A stretch of 64,000 nt of DNA from Diacronema lutheri (Eukaryota; Haptophyta; Pavlovophyceae; Pavlovales; Pavlovaceae): positions 407,001-471,000 of the forward strand of contig JAGTXO010000019.1 in assembly GCA_019448385.1 (NCBI GenBank). The letters run 5' to 3'. Position numbers and translations under genes: made by a program. Positions 23,900 to 36,300 of the stretch are shown here, in pieces. Within the stretch, counting starts at the first letter, position 1, and the number at the start of each line of letters is the position of its first letter. The notes under the pieces are model-generated. The model ran no database searches. It was not told the DNA's origin and worked only from the letters and a program-made list of their open reading frames with translations.

Positions 23900-24839
23900 C
23901 GTGTGGCGATATCGCAACTTGTTACGCAGCTTGTTACGCACGCCACGCGCGCGTCCGGGTTTCCCCACCGCGGCGTCGCATCTCACTAGTACTGCCGCCC
24001 TTGCCCGAGTCGACCGCTTTGTCCCCGTGCTCCGCTCGCCCTCCGACCTCGCGGCGATCGCGGACAGCCTCCTCGCCGGCGACGGCGCGCGCGACGATTT
24101 CCTTTCGCGCCACGCGGTCTTCGCCATCGCGCACTGCCCGACTCTCGCCGCGGCCCTCCTCGCCGACGGCGCCGGCGCCCGTCGCCTCGCTCTGCGCGGC
24201 CTGCGGTCCATCCTCGCCGACCTCGGACTGCAGCCCCCCTCCGACTCGGACGGCGGCCGCGTCCTTCACGTGGCGGACGCGAAGTTCGCGGCCACCGTCC
24301 ACGGCCTGGCCCCTGCCTCCGGAAAGGCGCTCGTGGCGCAGCTCTCCTGCCGGCTGCTCGACATGTCTGCCGGAGCGCCTCGCGCCTCCGACGTTCCTGC
24401 TCCCACGCACGTCATGCTCGCGTCGCCCGGCTGGCGCCAGCTCACCGACAGCCTCGCCGCGGACCCCGCCGCCGCTGCTCCCATCCTCCTCGACGCTGGC
24501 CTCGTATCCGTTCAGAAGCTCATGGCCGTTGGCAAGCTTCGCTCCGGCCAGGACCCTGTGCACCTCGCCGCGGGCGCCTCACACTGCCTCCTTTTTAACG
24601 CGCTCTCCACGATGCTGCGCCGGAACGCTCCGCCAACGTGTCAGTGCCGCTCTCCGCGAGCATCGACCTCACCGCCGCCGACTGCTCCGCGTCGCCCGAC
24701 GTATGGTCGCCCCGCCCTCCTGCCCTACTCCTGGTGCTCATTCAGTCAGGGGCGTGCCCACCATCTCCTCGCGCCCTCCCCAGGGGCGCGCCCCGGGTAC
24801 GCCGATCCCGTGTTGCAAAGTTCGCAACTGACCAGCTAG
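23900..24839 (+). CDS. hypothetical protein, unrecognised
   Basis: An open plus-strand frame from before 23900 to TGA 24839. There is no in-frame ATG before about 24360, so the true start or an upstream exon is unknown. Protein-like helical stretches include VDRFVPVLRSPSDLAAIADS, ARDDFLSRHAVFAIAHCPTL, LLDMSAGAPRASDVPAPTHV and AAPILLDAGLVSVQKLMAVG. After about 24620 the frame turns Pro/Ser/Arg-rich, which could be non-coding read-through. It directly abuts the MITE at 24871. Function unknown. Confidence 0.4.
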
Positions 24840-24870
24840 TGCTCTGAAAGGCGCCATGCTCCGTGGCGCT

Positions 24871-25176
24871 GCTTTTCAAAAGGGTGTAGGGTGCAGGGTG
24901 TAGGATGCAAAACAAGCCCTCCCTACATTTGGGCCCGACGTCATTCCTTCTTTCGTCACGACGTCATTCCTTCTCCCCCTATGGGACTCTCATCACCGTA
25001 CTTATCCTACACCCTACACGATGTAAATACTTAGAGAATAGATACATCCTACACTAAGTAAATGTACTCACATGTGAGTAACGTCACGGCTTCGAAGAAG
25101 GAATGACGTCGGGCCCAAATGTAGGGAGGGCTTGTTTTGCAACCTACACCCTACACCCTACACCCTTTTGAAAAGC
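24871..25176. mobile_element. MITE-like element with 82-bp terminal inverted repeats
   Basis: The left terminus 24871-24952 (GCTTTTCAAAAGGGTGTAGG...) and right terminus 25095-25176 are nearly perfect reverse complements over 82 bp. The 306-bp element is far more AT-rich than its surroundings and has no ORF. Flanks show GGCGC on both sides, a possible 5-bp target-site duplication if one extra T is allowed at the left end. Termini contain tandem GGGTGTA words. The interior has a 14-bp palindrome ACTCACATGTGAGT near 25070. It is presumably non-autonomous and moved by a DNA transposase; no source copy is visible. Confidence 0.85.
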
Positions 25177-25559
25177 GGCGCCGAAGGTGGGAGGAATCCA
25201 CCCGTATGAGCGCGTCTGAACGTGCGCGGACGGCCGTTGGCTCCGCGCCCTTTCACCCACGGTTTGCGCGCCAACGGACCCTCCCTCCGCAGGCGCCGCG
25301 CATCGTCTCAGAGGCGGTCGGTGTGGTACGCCGCGCGCATCGTCAGCGCCGCGGCGTCGAGCTCGGCGGGCGAGGGCGCGTACGTGACGCCGCTCAGCGC
25401 CTCGTCCGCGCCGGCCCTTGTCGCGCTCGCCGTCTCCGCAGTGCACGAAGGCGGCGTCGTGACACGCGAGGCTACACGCGCTGCAGGTGCCTTCGCGCGC
25501 TGCATCGTCCGTCTGCCGGTCCGAGGGCACGCTCGCACAACATGTACCCCTAGATCTTC

Positions 25560-26482
25560 TCTGAGCTGCTGCCCGACGAGATCTTCGGCGGCTGCTCGTC
25601 GACGGGCACTACCGCGTGCGCATCCTGCGGCGCGTCGCCCGCCGCCGCAATGCGGCCGAGGCCAACTTTTGGCTCGACGGCGGCCCCGCCGACTCGGTGC
25701 GTCCTCGCTTGAACGTCCCCACCATCTGCCCCGAGCGCATCTCCGAATACTCGCCCACCGCCCTTCGGACGCCGTGGCGGCGCTGCTCAAGGTGCGCGAA
25801 CCCGCACTACGCGTACCTCCCTTCGGACGCCGTGGCGGCGCTGCTCAAGGTGCGCGATGAGATCCTCTACGCAAGCCACGAGCTCTTCTCCAACAAGCGC
25901 CGCATTTACGAGCTCCGCCACCAGCTCGGCGGCTCCATCGCCGCGCTCAATTACCTTGTGACGAGGCCCTTCGGCTGCGACGGCAGGTGCACGCGCGGCG
26001 TGTCGCTCTCCGATGACCTCGCGAACTCGCGCGAGCACATCAAGACGCTCTACGACGATCTCGCGTGGTACGACGAGCGCCTCCTCATGAAGGGCGCATC
26101 CATCGAAGCGCTCAAGAACCAGATCGCGCAGATGCAGCACGAGATCTGCGTGCTCCACGCCGAGATGTCATCACACGCTCCGAGTTCGCCCAAGGTCTAC
26201 ACGAACGACAGCGAGGCCACCAACGCCAAGGATCACTGCCAGTGCACCGAGCTCGACGCCCACAACCGCCTCGAGGTCGCGCCCGCGCCCGCGCCCGTGC
26301 CCGAGATGCCCGCGCCCAAGGAGCCCGTGCCCGCGCAGGCCAAGCCGGGCAGCGAGTCCGAGAGCGCCGCGGCGCAACCCGCGCAGGCAGAGCCGCGCAC
26401 CGAGCCCAAGTGCGCCAACGTGTCGCCCAACTCGCCCAAGCACTCGTCGGTCGACAGCCAGGCCACTGATTGCAAGACCTAA
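25560..26482 (+). CDS. hypothetical protein with coiled-coil region
   Basis: The main frame ends at TAA 26482. It reads RVRILRRVARRRNAAEANFW, then LPSDAVAALLKVRDEILYAS, HELFSNKRRIYELRHQLGGS, SDDLANSREHIKTLYDDLAW and IEALKNQIAQMQHEICVLHA, which is heptad-like and probably a coiled coil. A Pro/Ala/Glu-rich tail follows. Upstream (25555-25595) the stretch ELLPDEIFGG is in a neighbouring frame and would join LLVDGHYRVRIL if one base were restored. A 39-bp segment is duplicated (25761-25799 and 25819-25857); the first copy is read in another frame. After the stop, a plus-strand basic stretch (ACKRLEFASAPKSVQ...) continues to 26659. Function unknown; the 5' end is probably damaged. Confidence 0.45.
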
Positions 26483-26659
26483 TACGCACTCACCAGGGTC
26501 GCCGCCTGCAAGCGCCTCGAGTTCGCGTCCGCGCCCAAGTCCGTGCAGGCCGAGGTCGCCAAGTCCAAGCGCGCCAAGATGCCGGCCACTGGCGGATCGA
26601 CTCGCTGGCTGCGCAACACGGCCGCGCGCAACACCCGCAGCTCGGCCAAGGGCAAGTAG

Positions 26660-26795
26660 CGCGCCAGCGGCGCACGGTATGCCGCAGCGAGCTCAGCCGC
26701 GAACACTGTCCGAGGCCGCGCCTTCCAAGGGGTGCACGCGCACTCGGCGCGGTCCGGTCAGTCAGAGCGCCTCAGCTTGCGCGATGCCAGTTGCG

Positions 26796-26846
<51 letters not shown>

Positions 26847-27155
26847 AATCCGCCATCCAATTCTACTGGGCGTCAATCACTCGAGCCCTTCTCGTCGCCC
26901 GCATTCCGGGGTCGGACCCCCCGTCGGCCCGGCTCGGGTCCTCCGTCCGCCGCGCCCGCTCGACCCCGAATTCTACTCAAAATCGACCGGCCAGGGGGGG
27001 TTCCAGTCCCGGATTCGTCTTGAACCTCGCTCCGACCCCTCGGGCGCTGATCGGCTGGCCTTAAACCCGTGATTGTACGGCCCGGATCGTACTCCTGGCC
27101 GGACCGGCCCGGACCGCGCCGTATATAGGCGCGTAGGTGCGTGGATGGAAAGGAA

Positions 27156-27191
<36 letters not shown>

Positions 27192-27341
27192 CTGACCACT
27201 CAGTGCTCATTTGCGATGGCTTCTCGCGTCCTTGCTAGAGTCAGGGGCAGAGGCGGGGGGGGGGGGGGATGTTCGTCGTCGCCTCGGCCCCATATCGCTG
27301 CCTTGCGTTCGTACACTCCGGGACCTGAGAGGAAAAGATGC
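26660..27341. other. intergenic with a 48-nt C-run and a 33-nt G-run
   Basis: C-run at 26797-26844 and G-run at 27159-27191, with an AT-richer tract between them. This is the 3' flank of the channel gene (minus). A second short G-run lies at about 27257-27268. No ORF with protein-like composition. Confidence 0.5.
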
Positions 27342-30300
27342 TCACAGCATCGCAGAATGGTCGAGCGGCTGGGTGCTCTGGCTCCTGCCGACGGTGGCGT
27401 TGGGTGATGACGCAGGTGTCTCGTCCGCCGGCGCCCCGATCTCCTCGTCGGCGCGCGCGCTGGGCGCAACCACCGCAGTGATTTCTGCCGCGGCCGCAAG
27501 CGTGCCGCTCGCTGGCTGAGACTCGTCGCTCGTGCGCGCGTCGACGTCGGCGCGCGCGTCGACGTCGGCGCGCGCGCTGGCCAGGGGCTCGCGTGCACGC
27601 GCCGCGCCGCCGGGCGGCACGTCCGTGTAGGCGGGCGGCAGGGCGGGCTCAGGCGCCACCTTGTGTGCAGCCGCACCCGTCCGGACCGCATCCGAGCCCG
27701 GCTCGCCGGCCGGCGCGCCGGCCGCCAGCGGCGCGCCATCGCTTGCGGCGCTTGCGAGCGGAGGCGGCGCGAGGGCGTTTGCGGACGGCGCGCGGAAGCT
27801 CGTGTTGGCCAGGCTTTCGATCGGGTTGGTGGTCGCAGCGGCCTGTGCCTCGTGCGCCTCGATGAGCTCGCGCAGCTGCTCGGGCGGGCGGGCAAGCGAG
27901 CGGGCGGGCGCGGACGCACGCGTCGGCGTCACGCAGGGTCCGCGAGCGGGGCGGGCGACGGCGGGCGGAGCGCGCGCGCGGCGCGCGTCCGGCGCGCGCG
28001 CGCACCCGCTTCACGAGCACGCGGCTCGCCGCGCGGAAGGCGCCGCTGCCGCGCACGGCCTCCTCGTCGTCGCCGATGCTGTCATCCGTCCACGCGTCGG
28101 TTGTCATGCGGAGCGCGTCGAGGGCCATGCGGTGCTGCGCGGCCTGTGCGTCGCCAAACGCGACAATCTGGTCGAAGAGCTGCGGAGCCTTGTCGAGCAG
28201 CACCGAGCCCTCCTCCTTCTCGAGCGCGACCGCGCTGTCGACGCGCGCGCGCATCTCGGCGACCGCGCGCGCCTCGGCGCGCACCCACTCCTCGAGCGAC
28301 CTCGCGTCGCGCAGCCTCGCCTCGCGCGACGCGAGGAGCGCGCTGCCGCGCGCGAGGCGCAACTCCTCCGCGCGCGCGTTGCGGAATGCCTGCTCGCCCG
28401 TGCGCGCCACCTTGGAGCCGCCGACACAGCCCGCCGCCGTGACGAGCACGGTGAGCACCTTCGTCTCCGCGATCGCCTCGACGCGATCGGCGTCGTCCCG
28501 TGCCGTGTGTCCGTAGACGTCCTCCGCGCGCACGTCGAGCTCGGCCTGCTCGAGCAAAAAGTGGACGGCGGAGACGCGCTTGCACGAGACGGCAACGTGC
28601 AGCGGCGTGCGCCCAAACTCATCGGCGCTGTTCACGCTGCACCGGCAGCGGATCAGCCGTGCGAGGTGGGCAGTGTCGTTCTGGAAGACGGCCTGCGCAG
28701 CGCAGGCGGCGGGCAAGCGTGGCGGGCGCGGCGGGCGCGGCGGGCGCGGCGGAGTGCGGTGAGCGGGCCGCGAGCGCGGGCTCTCGCGCCTTGCGCAACG
28801 GCGCGCACCTTGTTGAGCTCGTCCGCTGCGTTGAAACTGCCGAGCTTTGCGCCGTGCTGCAGCAGCACGTCGATGCACGGGTCGTGCTGCGCGCGCGCCG
28901 CCTCCTGGAGCGGCGTGACGCCGAGCGCGTCGACGGGGTTGACGTCCGCGCCGCTCTGCACGAGGAACTGCAGGTTTGCGAGCTGCCCCTCGGCCGCGGC
29001 GATGTGCATCGCGGTGCGCAGCGCGGCTGTCGCCGCGTTGAGGTCGCCGCCAAAATTGCTCAGCGCGCGCAGCCGCTCGACGCCACCCGGCCGGCGCGCG
29101 GCCTCGCAGAGCTGCGCGCTGAGCTCGTCGGCGCCGCGACCGCCGCCGTGCTTTGCGATCAGCTTGGCCGCGTCGAGGTGGCCCGAGTCGAGCGCGTCGG
29201 CGAGCGGCGTCGAGCCGCGCGCGTCCGCCGCGCTCACGTCGGCGCGCGCGGCGATCAGCAGCCTGATCACCTGCACCGAGCCGCCGCACGCGCCGAGGTG
29301 GAGCGCCGTGCGCTTGTTGGGGCCGCGCGTGTTCACGTCGACAGCCGCGCTCTTGAGCACGCGCTTGGCCTCGTCAAAGTCGCCGCGCGCGCACGCGGAG
29401 CAGAGGCGCGCGTGGTAGAGCTCGGCGCGCTTGTGCTTCGCCGCCGCGACGACGGCCTGCAGCCTGTCGCCCGTGTCGGCCTGCACCTGCGAGCCGTTCG
29501 AGCTGAGCGCCGTCGAGCCGCCGGACTTGGTCGAACCGCCGGACTTGGTCGAGCCACCGGACTTGCCCGAGACGTTGGACCTGCCCGAGCGGCTCGTCGT
29601 GTTGCCGTGCGCGTCGCCCTCGTGCGCCGAGATGCCGTTCTCCATGATGATGTCCTCCTGCCCCGGGAAGGTCTTGAGCAGCTCGCGCCAGCCGCGGCGC
29701 GAGAGGGCAAACAGCTTCGTCTCCCCCTCGGGCGCCGTGCGCGCGCTGTTCACGTGCCGGATGTTGAAGATGAACGCGACGTCGTCGAGCGTCTCGCCGA
29801 CGCCGTACACCGCCGAGACGTCGACGACGTCGCCCTCCGCTTCGTCGTACACCTGCAGGTAGCCGGCGGCGACGAAGACGAGCTCGTTGCACGCCTCGGC
29901 GGTGCGGTAGATCACCGTCTCAGCGTCGAGCGTGCGCTCGGTGAGGAGCGACGAGAGGCGATCGACGAAGGAGGCGGACGTGCCGCGCAGCAGCGCGGCC
30001 GCCTGCACGATCGCACGGTACGTGTGCGCGGCCACCTCGATCTGCAGCTCCATCGGCAGTCGCTGGTAGATCACCTCGGCGGAGACGGACGAGAGCGACG
30101 TCGACTTGAGCCGCGCGCGGAAGAGCTTGGTCAGCCGGCCCTTGAGCTCCTTGGGCACACGGATCGACGCGATGTACCCGTTCACCAGCTCGAGCTGCGC
30201 GCGCTTGGACACGACCTCGTCGTCCTGCCGCATCACGATCGTCGAGAGCTGGCCGACGACCCACGCGTAGACGGTCAGGTTGAGGAGGAGCACAACGATA

Positions 30301-33300
30301 TACAGCCACATCTCCGTCAGGTTGGCGGGCAGCTGGTCCGTGCCCATCGTCGTCATCAGCTGCACGACGAGGAGGAGCGCGACAAGGTCTGCAAGCCGAG
30401 GAGGCCGCGGCGCGCGCGCGCGCGCGCGCGTGAGCGCACCGCGGCGCCGCGCGCGCGCACGCGCGCGCGCCGCGCACAGTTGTCGAAGAGCACGGCCTCG
30501 AGGGGCCGGCCGTCGTCGGCGAGCGGGCCGCCGTTGATCGCCGCGCGGCGCTCGAGGTAAGTCGTCCGCCACGTCGGCACGGGCCCGCCGCCCTCGCGCG
30601 GGCGCACGCGCGCAAAGGTCTCGAGGAGGCACGCGAGCAGGTGGAAGACGACGATGAGCACCGCGAGGATCGACGTGACGCCGGCGACGAGCGAGTCGTC
30701 GGCGATCGTGCGCCGCCACGAGAAGTAGGCGCGCAGCACATACCGCGCGCTCACAAGGCGCACGACGCGGAACTGGAAGAGGAGGAGCGGCGAGCCGCTC
30801 GCGACGAGGCCGGCGAGGTTGAGCGGCAGCGCGGCGAGCACGTCGAGCGCAAACTGGCCGGAGAGGTAGGCGGCGCGGCACTCGCGCGGGTCGGTCACCT
30901 CGACGGACTTTGAGTTGATGAAGCTCGTGTTGAAGCGGAGCAGGATGAAGAGCCAGTGGGCCGCGTCGAGCACCCAGCAGACGTTCATCAGCGTGGGCAG
31001 CCGCTCCGTGTACGAGATGAAGGCGAGCGCGAACGGCACGATCAGGCAGTCGAGCGTGACCATCGCGACGAAGAGCCGGTGCAGCGCGCGGTGGGTGCGC
31101 GAGTTCACGCTCAGCAGGTACCACGGCTTGGCGCTCGGCTCGGCGGCCCGTGCGCCGCCCGGCGCGTCGGTTGCGCCGCCGGCGGCGGCTGCGACGGCCG
31201 CGCCCTTGCCGCCGCCGCCATAGCCCGCGCGGCTCGGCGCGGCGATGGCGCGCACGTCCTGCAGCAGGAGCGCAAGGCGCCGCCACGATGGCGGCGCCTC
31301 CACGTCCTTGGATGTGCCGTCGGCGAGCTCGATGCCCAGGTCGCGCCGCAGGTAGATGCTCAGGTGGCGCGGGCGCGTGTCCGCGTGCACCGAGAGAGCG
31401 TGCGTCACGATGGCGAGCAGGTCTGCGGCCGTCGGCTGCGCGTCGGCTGAGAGGCGCGCCTGGCTGATGCGCAAGCCGATGGCCTGCACGATGGCGGCGA
31501 GCGCGCCGGGCGCCTCGAGCGCGTCGCGCAGCGCCGCCGTCACCTCGTTTGATGCGTCGATCTCCGCCGCGCCACGCCGCACGCGCACGCCGTTGTCGTC
31601 CGCGGACAGGTCGCGCAGCTTGAGCTTGAGGCTGCCGCCGCCGCCGCCATCGCCGTCGCCATCGTCCGAGCCGTCGCGCTCGCCACCGCCGCCGCCGTCC
31701 TCGTCGTCGACGCCGTCGCGCTCCTCGTCGCCGAGCGTCGCGACGACCCACACGGACACGCCGACGAAGAAGGTGCGCCTGCTCACCATCAGCGCGCGCA
31801 CGGCCGCGCGGGCGGCGCCAAGGGCTCGCGACGACGCGCCGTCCGAGCTGCTCTCCATGCTGCCGACGCGCGGGCGCCGGAAGGGCGTGAGCGCGCCGCC
31901 GGGCTCGTCGCCCGCGCCCGTGCCCGCGCCCGCGCCCGTGCCCGTGCCCGTGCCCGGGTCGTGCACGAACATGTCGCGCGCGAGCGCGCGCGCCGTGCGC
32001 TGCAGGCCCGTGAAGAGCGAGCGGATCTCGGCCGAGCCCGTCTCGCCGCCGATCGAGACGCCCGCCTGCTTGAGCCGGCGCAGCTCGATCGCGCCAATGC
32101 CCGACGGGTCGAAGGCGTCGAAGCAGTTACACAGCATACCGGCCGCCGCACGCACCGCTTCAAGATCGGACGAGTGCGCGCGGGCGGCCGCGCCAGCAGC
32201 CGCGCCGGCGGCCGCGCTGTTGACGCCGTCCGCACCTGCGCCGCCGAGCCGGTCGCGCGTCGGCTTGCGCCCGCCGCCACCGAAGCGCGCGAATCGCCTC
32301 GCGCTCACGCCGCTGGTTAGAGCGTTTGCCTCGGCGACGGCAGGCGCGCTGTTCGGGCCGTCCTCGCCGCCGGACGAGGGCGTGATCGAGAAGCGCGAGC
32401 TGAAGCGCGGCAACTGCGGGCCGTCGGCAGTCGCGACCAAGCCGCCTCCGCCTCCGCCTCCGCCTCCGCCTCCGCCTCCGCCGCCGCCATTGCCAAAGTA
32501 GGAGCGGCGCGGCGCGCGCGCGCTGACGACGGGCGCGGCGAGGCGCGGCGTGCTCGCGACCTGCGACGCGCCGAGCAGCTCGAGCAGCATCGGCGACGTG
32601 AAGAGGATGCCCCAGCCGAGGTCGGAGAGGAACACGGGCGCGAGCGCGCTCGCGCCTGCGCTCTCGTCGGTCGGTGTGAGCGCGGTGAGTGCCGCGGCTG
32701 ACGCGCGCGGGGCGGCCTCCGAGTCGGACGACCGCGCCGCGCGCGGCGCGGTCGAGCCGCGCCGCGGAAGCTTGCCACCACCGGCCGCGCCGCGCGTCGC
32801 CGCGTCGTTGGAGCCGCGCCGCTCGCCGCGCGAGCCGCGCCGGCGCGACGTGCCCGTCGAGCTTACGCTGTCCGCGCGCGAGCGCGAGCCGCGCTCGGCG
32901 GCGATCTCGGCGCCGGCGGCACTCTCGGCGCGCACCGCCGCGCACAGCTTGACGAACGCGTACGCGCCTCCGCCGCGCCGCAGCACCGCACGCGCCGACG
33001 GCGAAACGGCGAGGCGCGGCGGCCCGCCGGAGCTGCCGCCGAGCGACGGCGCGCGCCGGCGCATGCCGGGCGTGCCGCCGTCGCCCCCGCCGCTCAGGCC
33101 GCTCGTGCTGACGCGCGCGGCGACGCTTCCACCGCCGCCGCCCGCATCGGCCGGCAGGCCGAGGAGCTCAAGCAGCGCCGCGTAGATCTCGGCGGCGACC
33201 GCGCGCGCCTCGTGCGGCTGCAGCTTGAGGTCGGCGGTGACTAGCGCGACGAGCGCGGCGTGCTCGGCGATGCGCCGCGCGGTCTCGGAGAGGTGCAGCG

Positions 33301-36300
33301 TGTGCTCGGCCGTGAGGTGCGCCTTGAACAAGTCGCGCACGACGTGGATCCCGGCCTCGACGCGCGGCAGCTGCAGGACGAGCTTCATGATCACCGAGCG
33401 CACGGCGTGGTCGGCTTCGTCGCCGCCGCCACCGCCGCCGCCGCCACCGCCGCCGCCACCGCCGCCGCCGCCGGGCCCGGACGCACCGCCGCCGGCGCCG
33501 TCGGAGAAGCCGTCGTCGGCCGAGGCCCCATCTTCATCGTCCGAGAGCGACTGCTCCGAGTCGTCGTCGTCGTCGAGCGAGCCGTCGCCGTAGACGGCCG
33601 TCCAGAGGAGCACGTGCTTCTCGAGCTGCTTGAAGAGGTGGCGGCGCGCGCGTATGAGCGAGTGCAGCTCGTCGGCCGTGCTCGCGCAGACGATCTGCAT
33701 CTCGCGCACGAGCGCGTTGGTGCGCACGCGCAGGTCCTTGGAGAGCTGCAGCTTGCGCGCCACGTCGCGCAGGATCGGGTACACGTTGAGCGCGCGCGCG
33801 CGCTCGAGCGCGCGCGCGAGGTCGGGCCGTGCGGCCGCGAGCGCGTCGGGCAGCTGCGCGCCGGCGGAGAGGAGGAGCGCGCCAATCTGGTCGCTCGTCT
33901 CGAGCGCCTCGACGAGCGGCGGACGGGCCCAGCAGTCCGCCTCGGCCACGTCGACGAGCGCGCCGAGCAGCAGCGTGACGGTCGAGTCCGAGCCGGAGAG
34001 CGCAGCGTAGTGTAGCGCCGTGCGCCCGTCGTAGTGCGGCGACTCGGCGGCGAGCTCGGCGAGGGGCACGCCCATGTCGACGAGGAACTGGACGACGCTC
34101 GTGTCCGCGCCCATCGCGGCGCTGCGCAGCTTGGCCGCGAGCTTGTGGTGGTTGGGCCGCGCCGACGAGCGGAGGAGGAGCTGCGTTACGACGACCTGCT
34201 CCGCGTCGATCGCCTCGTCGAGCGGCGTGCGGCCCCACCGGTCGGCCGCGTTCACGTCCGCGAGCGCGCCGATCAGATACTCGGCGACGCGCACGTTGCC
34301 GTCGGCCGCGGCGAAGTGGAGGCCGATGCGCAGGTCGTGGTCGACGGCGTTCACGTCGATGCCCGCCTGCACGAGCATCTGCAAGTAGGCCATCTCCGAG
34401 TGCTGCACCGCCTCGTGCAGCCGCGACGCGGGGTCGCGCAGCGTGAGCACCGAGCCGCGCGCCTGCAGTGCCTCGACGAGCGCGGCGTGGCGCTGCTCGA
34501 CGGCCACGTTGATCGGCGAGTTGCCCCACCGGTCGAGCGCCGCGTAGTTCGCGCCGAGCTCGAGCAGCAGGCTCATCACCGCGACGTGCCCGACGGACGC
34601 GGCGATGTGCAGCGCGGTGCGCGAGTCGTAATCGCCCATGTTGGCGTCGAAGCCGGCAGCGCACAGCGCCTTGATCGACTCGACGTCGCCCTGCTGCACG
34701 GCGGCGGACATCTGCGAGAGGCGCTCCTCGTTGCGCTCGATGATCACCGCGCGCACCGACTCGCGCAGCTCGTTGAACTCCTCCTCCTCCTCCTTGTCGC
34801 GCGCGCCCTCGCCGAGCGCGCCGCCCGCGCCGTAGTCGGAGCCGTTCACGTTGAGGCCGTACTTGCGCAGCACGGTCACCATGATCGTCTCGAGCTGCTC
34901 GGGGTACGAGGCGACGATCTCGTCGTAGCCGAGCGCGGGCAGCACGACGAGCGTCACCTCGCCCTGCGCGCTCGCCTGCACCGTGTATGGCTGCGGGATG
35001 CCCGCGAAGAAGGCGAGCTCGCCGACGACCTGGCCCGGCCCAATGTCCGCGCGGATCGTCGTGATCAGCGCGTCGCCCTTGCGCACGTGCAGCGTGCCGC
35101 CGACGCACCAGAGCAGCTCGAGCGCGCCGTCGCCGCGCTTGAAGAGCAGCTCGCGCGGCGGCATGTACCGCTCGCGCAGCTGCAGCACGATGGCGGAGAG
35201 GAACTGCGGCGTGCAGCCGAAGAAGACCCACGTCGCCTGCATCTCGCGCGCGTACTGCTCCGACGCAACCTCCTGCGGGGCGGGGAGCGGAGCGGCGGGC
35301 GGGAGCGCCCGACCCCGTCAGCCGGTCGGTCGGCGCGCCGCACGCACGGTGCGCCGCGCCGCGCGCGCGCGCGCGCCGCGCACCGTCTGCAGCGTGCGCG
35401 GCATCTGCGCGAAGATGCGGTCGGTGGCGGACGACTGCTTCGAGTGCTGGAAGCGGAAGTGCGTGATGATCCGGCCGACGAGCGGCGCGGGCAGCTTGCG
35501 CTCGAGCGCAAACTCCTCGACAGCCTTGATCAAGCTCTTGTACGCGACCGTGTTCTCGTCGGTGCGCACGAGGTAGTGGAAGAGCGTGCCGAGCACGTAC
35601 GCGTAGAAGACGATCTGGAGGAACGAGATGGCGAGCGCGAGCACCGCCTCGTCAATGTGCGTCAGGATCACGTCCTGGGCGAAGGCGGGCGTGCGCGCCC
35701 GGCGGGGCGGGGCGGGCGTGGTGAGCCGCGCGCGCGCGCCGCGCCCGTTCGAAGCGCGCGCGGCAAGCCACTCGCGCGTGTGCGCATCGCGCGCCAGCGC
35801 CGGCCTGTCAGCGCGCGCGCGCGCGCGCGCACCGAGTAGCCGAACGCGGCGAGGCCGGCGTACGACATGAATGATGCGACGAGGTAGCGCTCGCCCGACG
35901 ACATGACGTTCGGGTCGAGGCCCGGGTTGCTCGTGAAAAGCTCAAACTGCGCGGGCCACGATGGCAGCACCTGCGCAGCGCCGTTGCCCCAGCCGTCCGC
36001 GACGACGATCCACAGGCACGCGCACCAGTGCGGCACGGAGAGGAGGACGAGCGAAAACTTGAAGATGGACAGGAACCGCACGTTGGTCGCGAGGTCCGAA
36101 TTGAGCGCGTGGACGTGCGCGCTCAAGTCGAGGACGCGCGTCGTGCGCACGATCTGCGCGTACGCGAAGAGCTCGCGCCGGCCGAACAGGAAGTAGACCG
36201 CGCGGCCGCAATGCAGCAGCGCGATGGTCAGGATGTCGAGCAGCATCCGGCGGGTCGAGTAGGGCGCGGCGCGCGCCTCGTCCTCGTTGGTGCCAACGGG

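Noticed and set aside
24871-25176. Interstitial telomere or chromosome end
   Set aside because: Only three or four TGTAGGG-like units occur, symmetrically within long inverted repeats, with ordinary sequence on both sides; a MITE explains it better.
31800-33200. Gene boundary within the channel gene's low-complexity linker
   Set aside because: The frame stays open through the whole linker and no start, stop or splice pattern demands a break. Kept as one gene but listed as the main way the two-module claim could fail.
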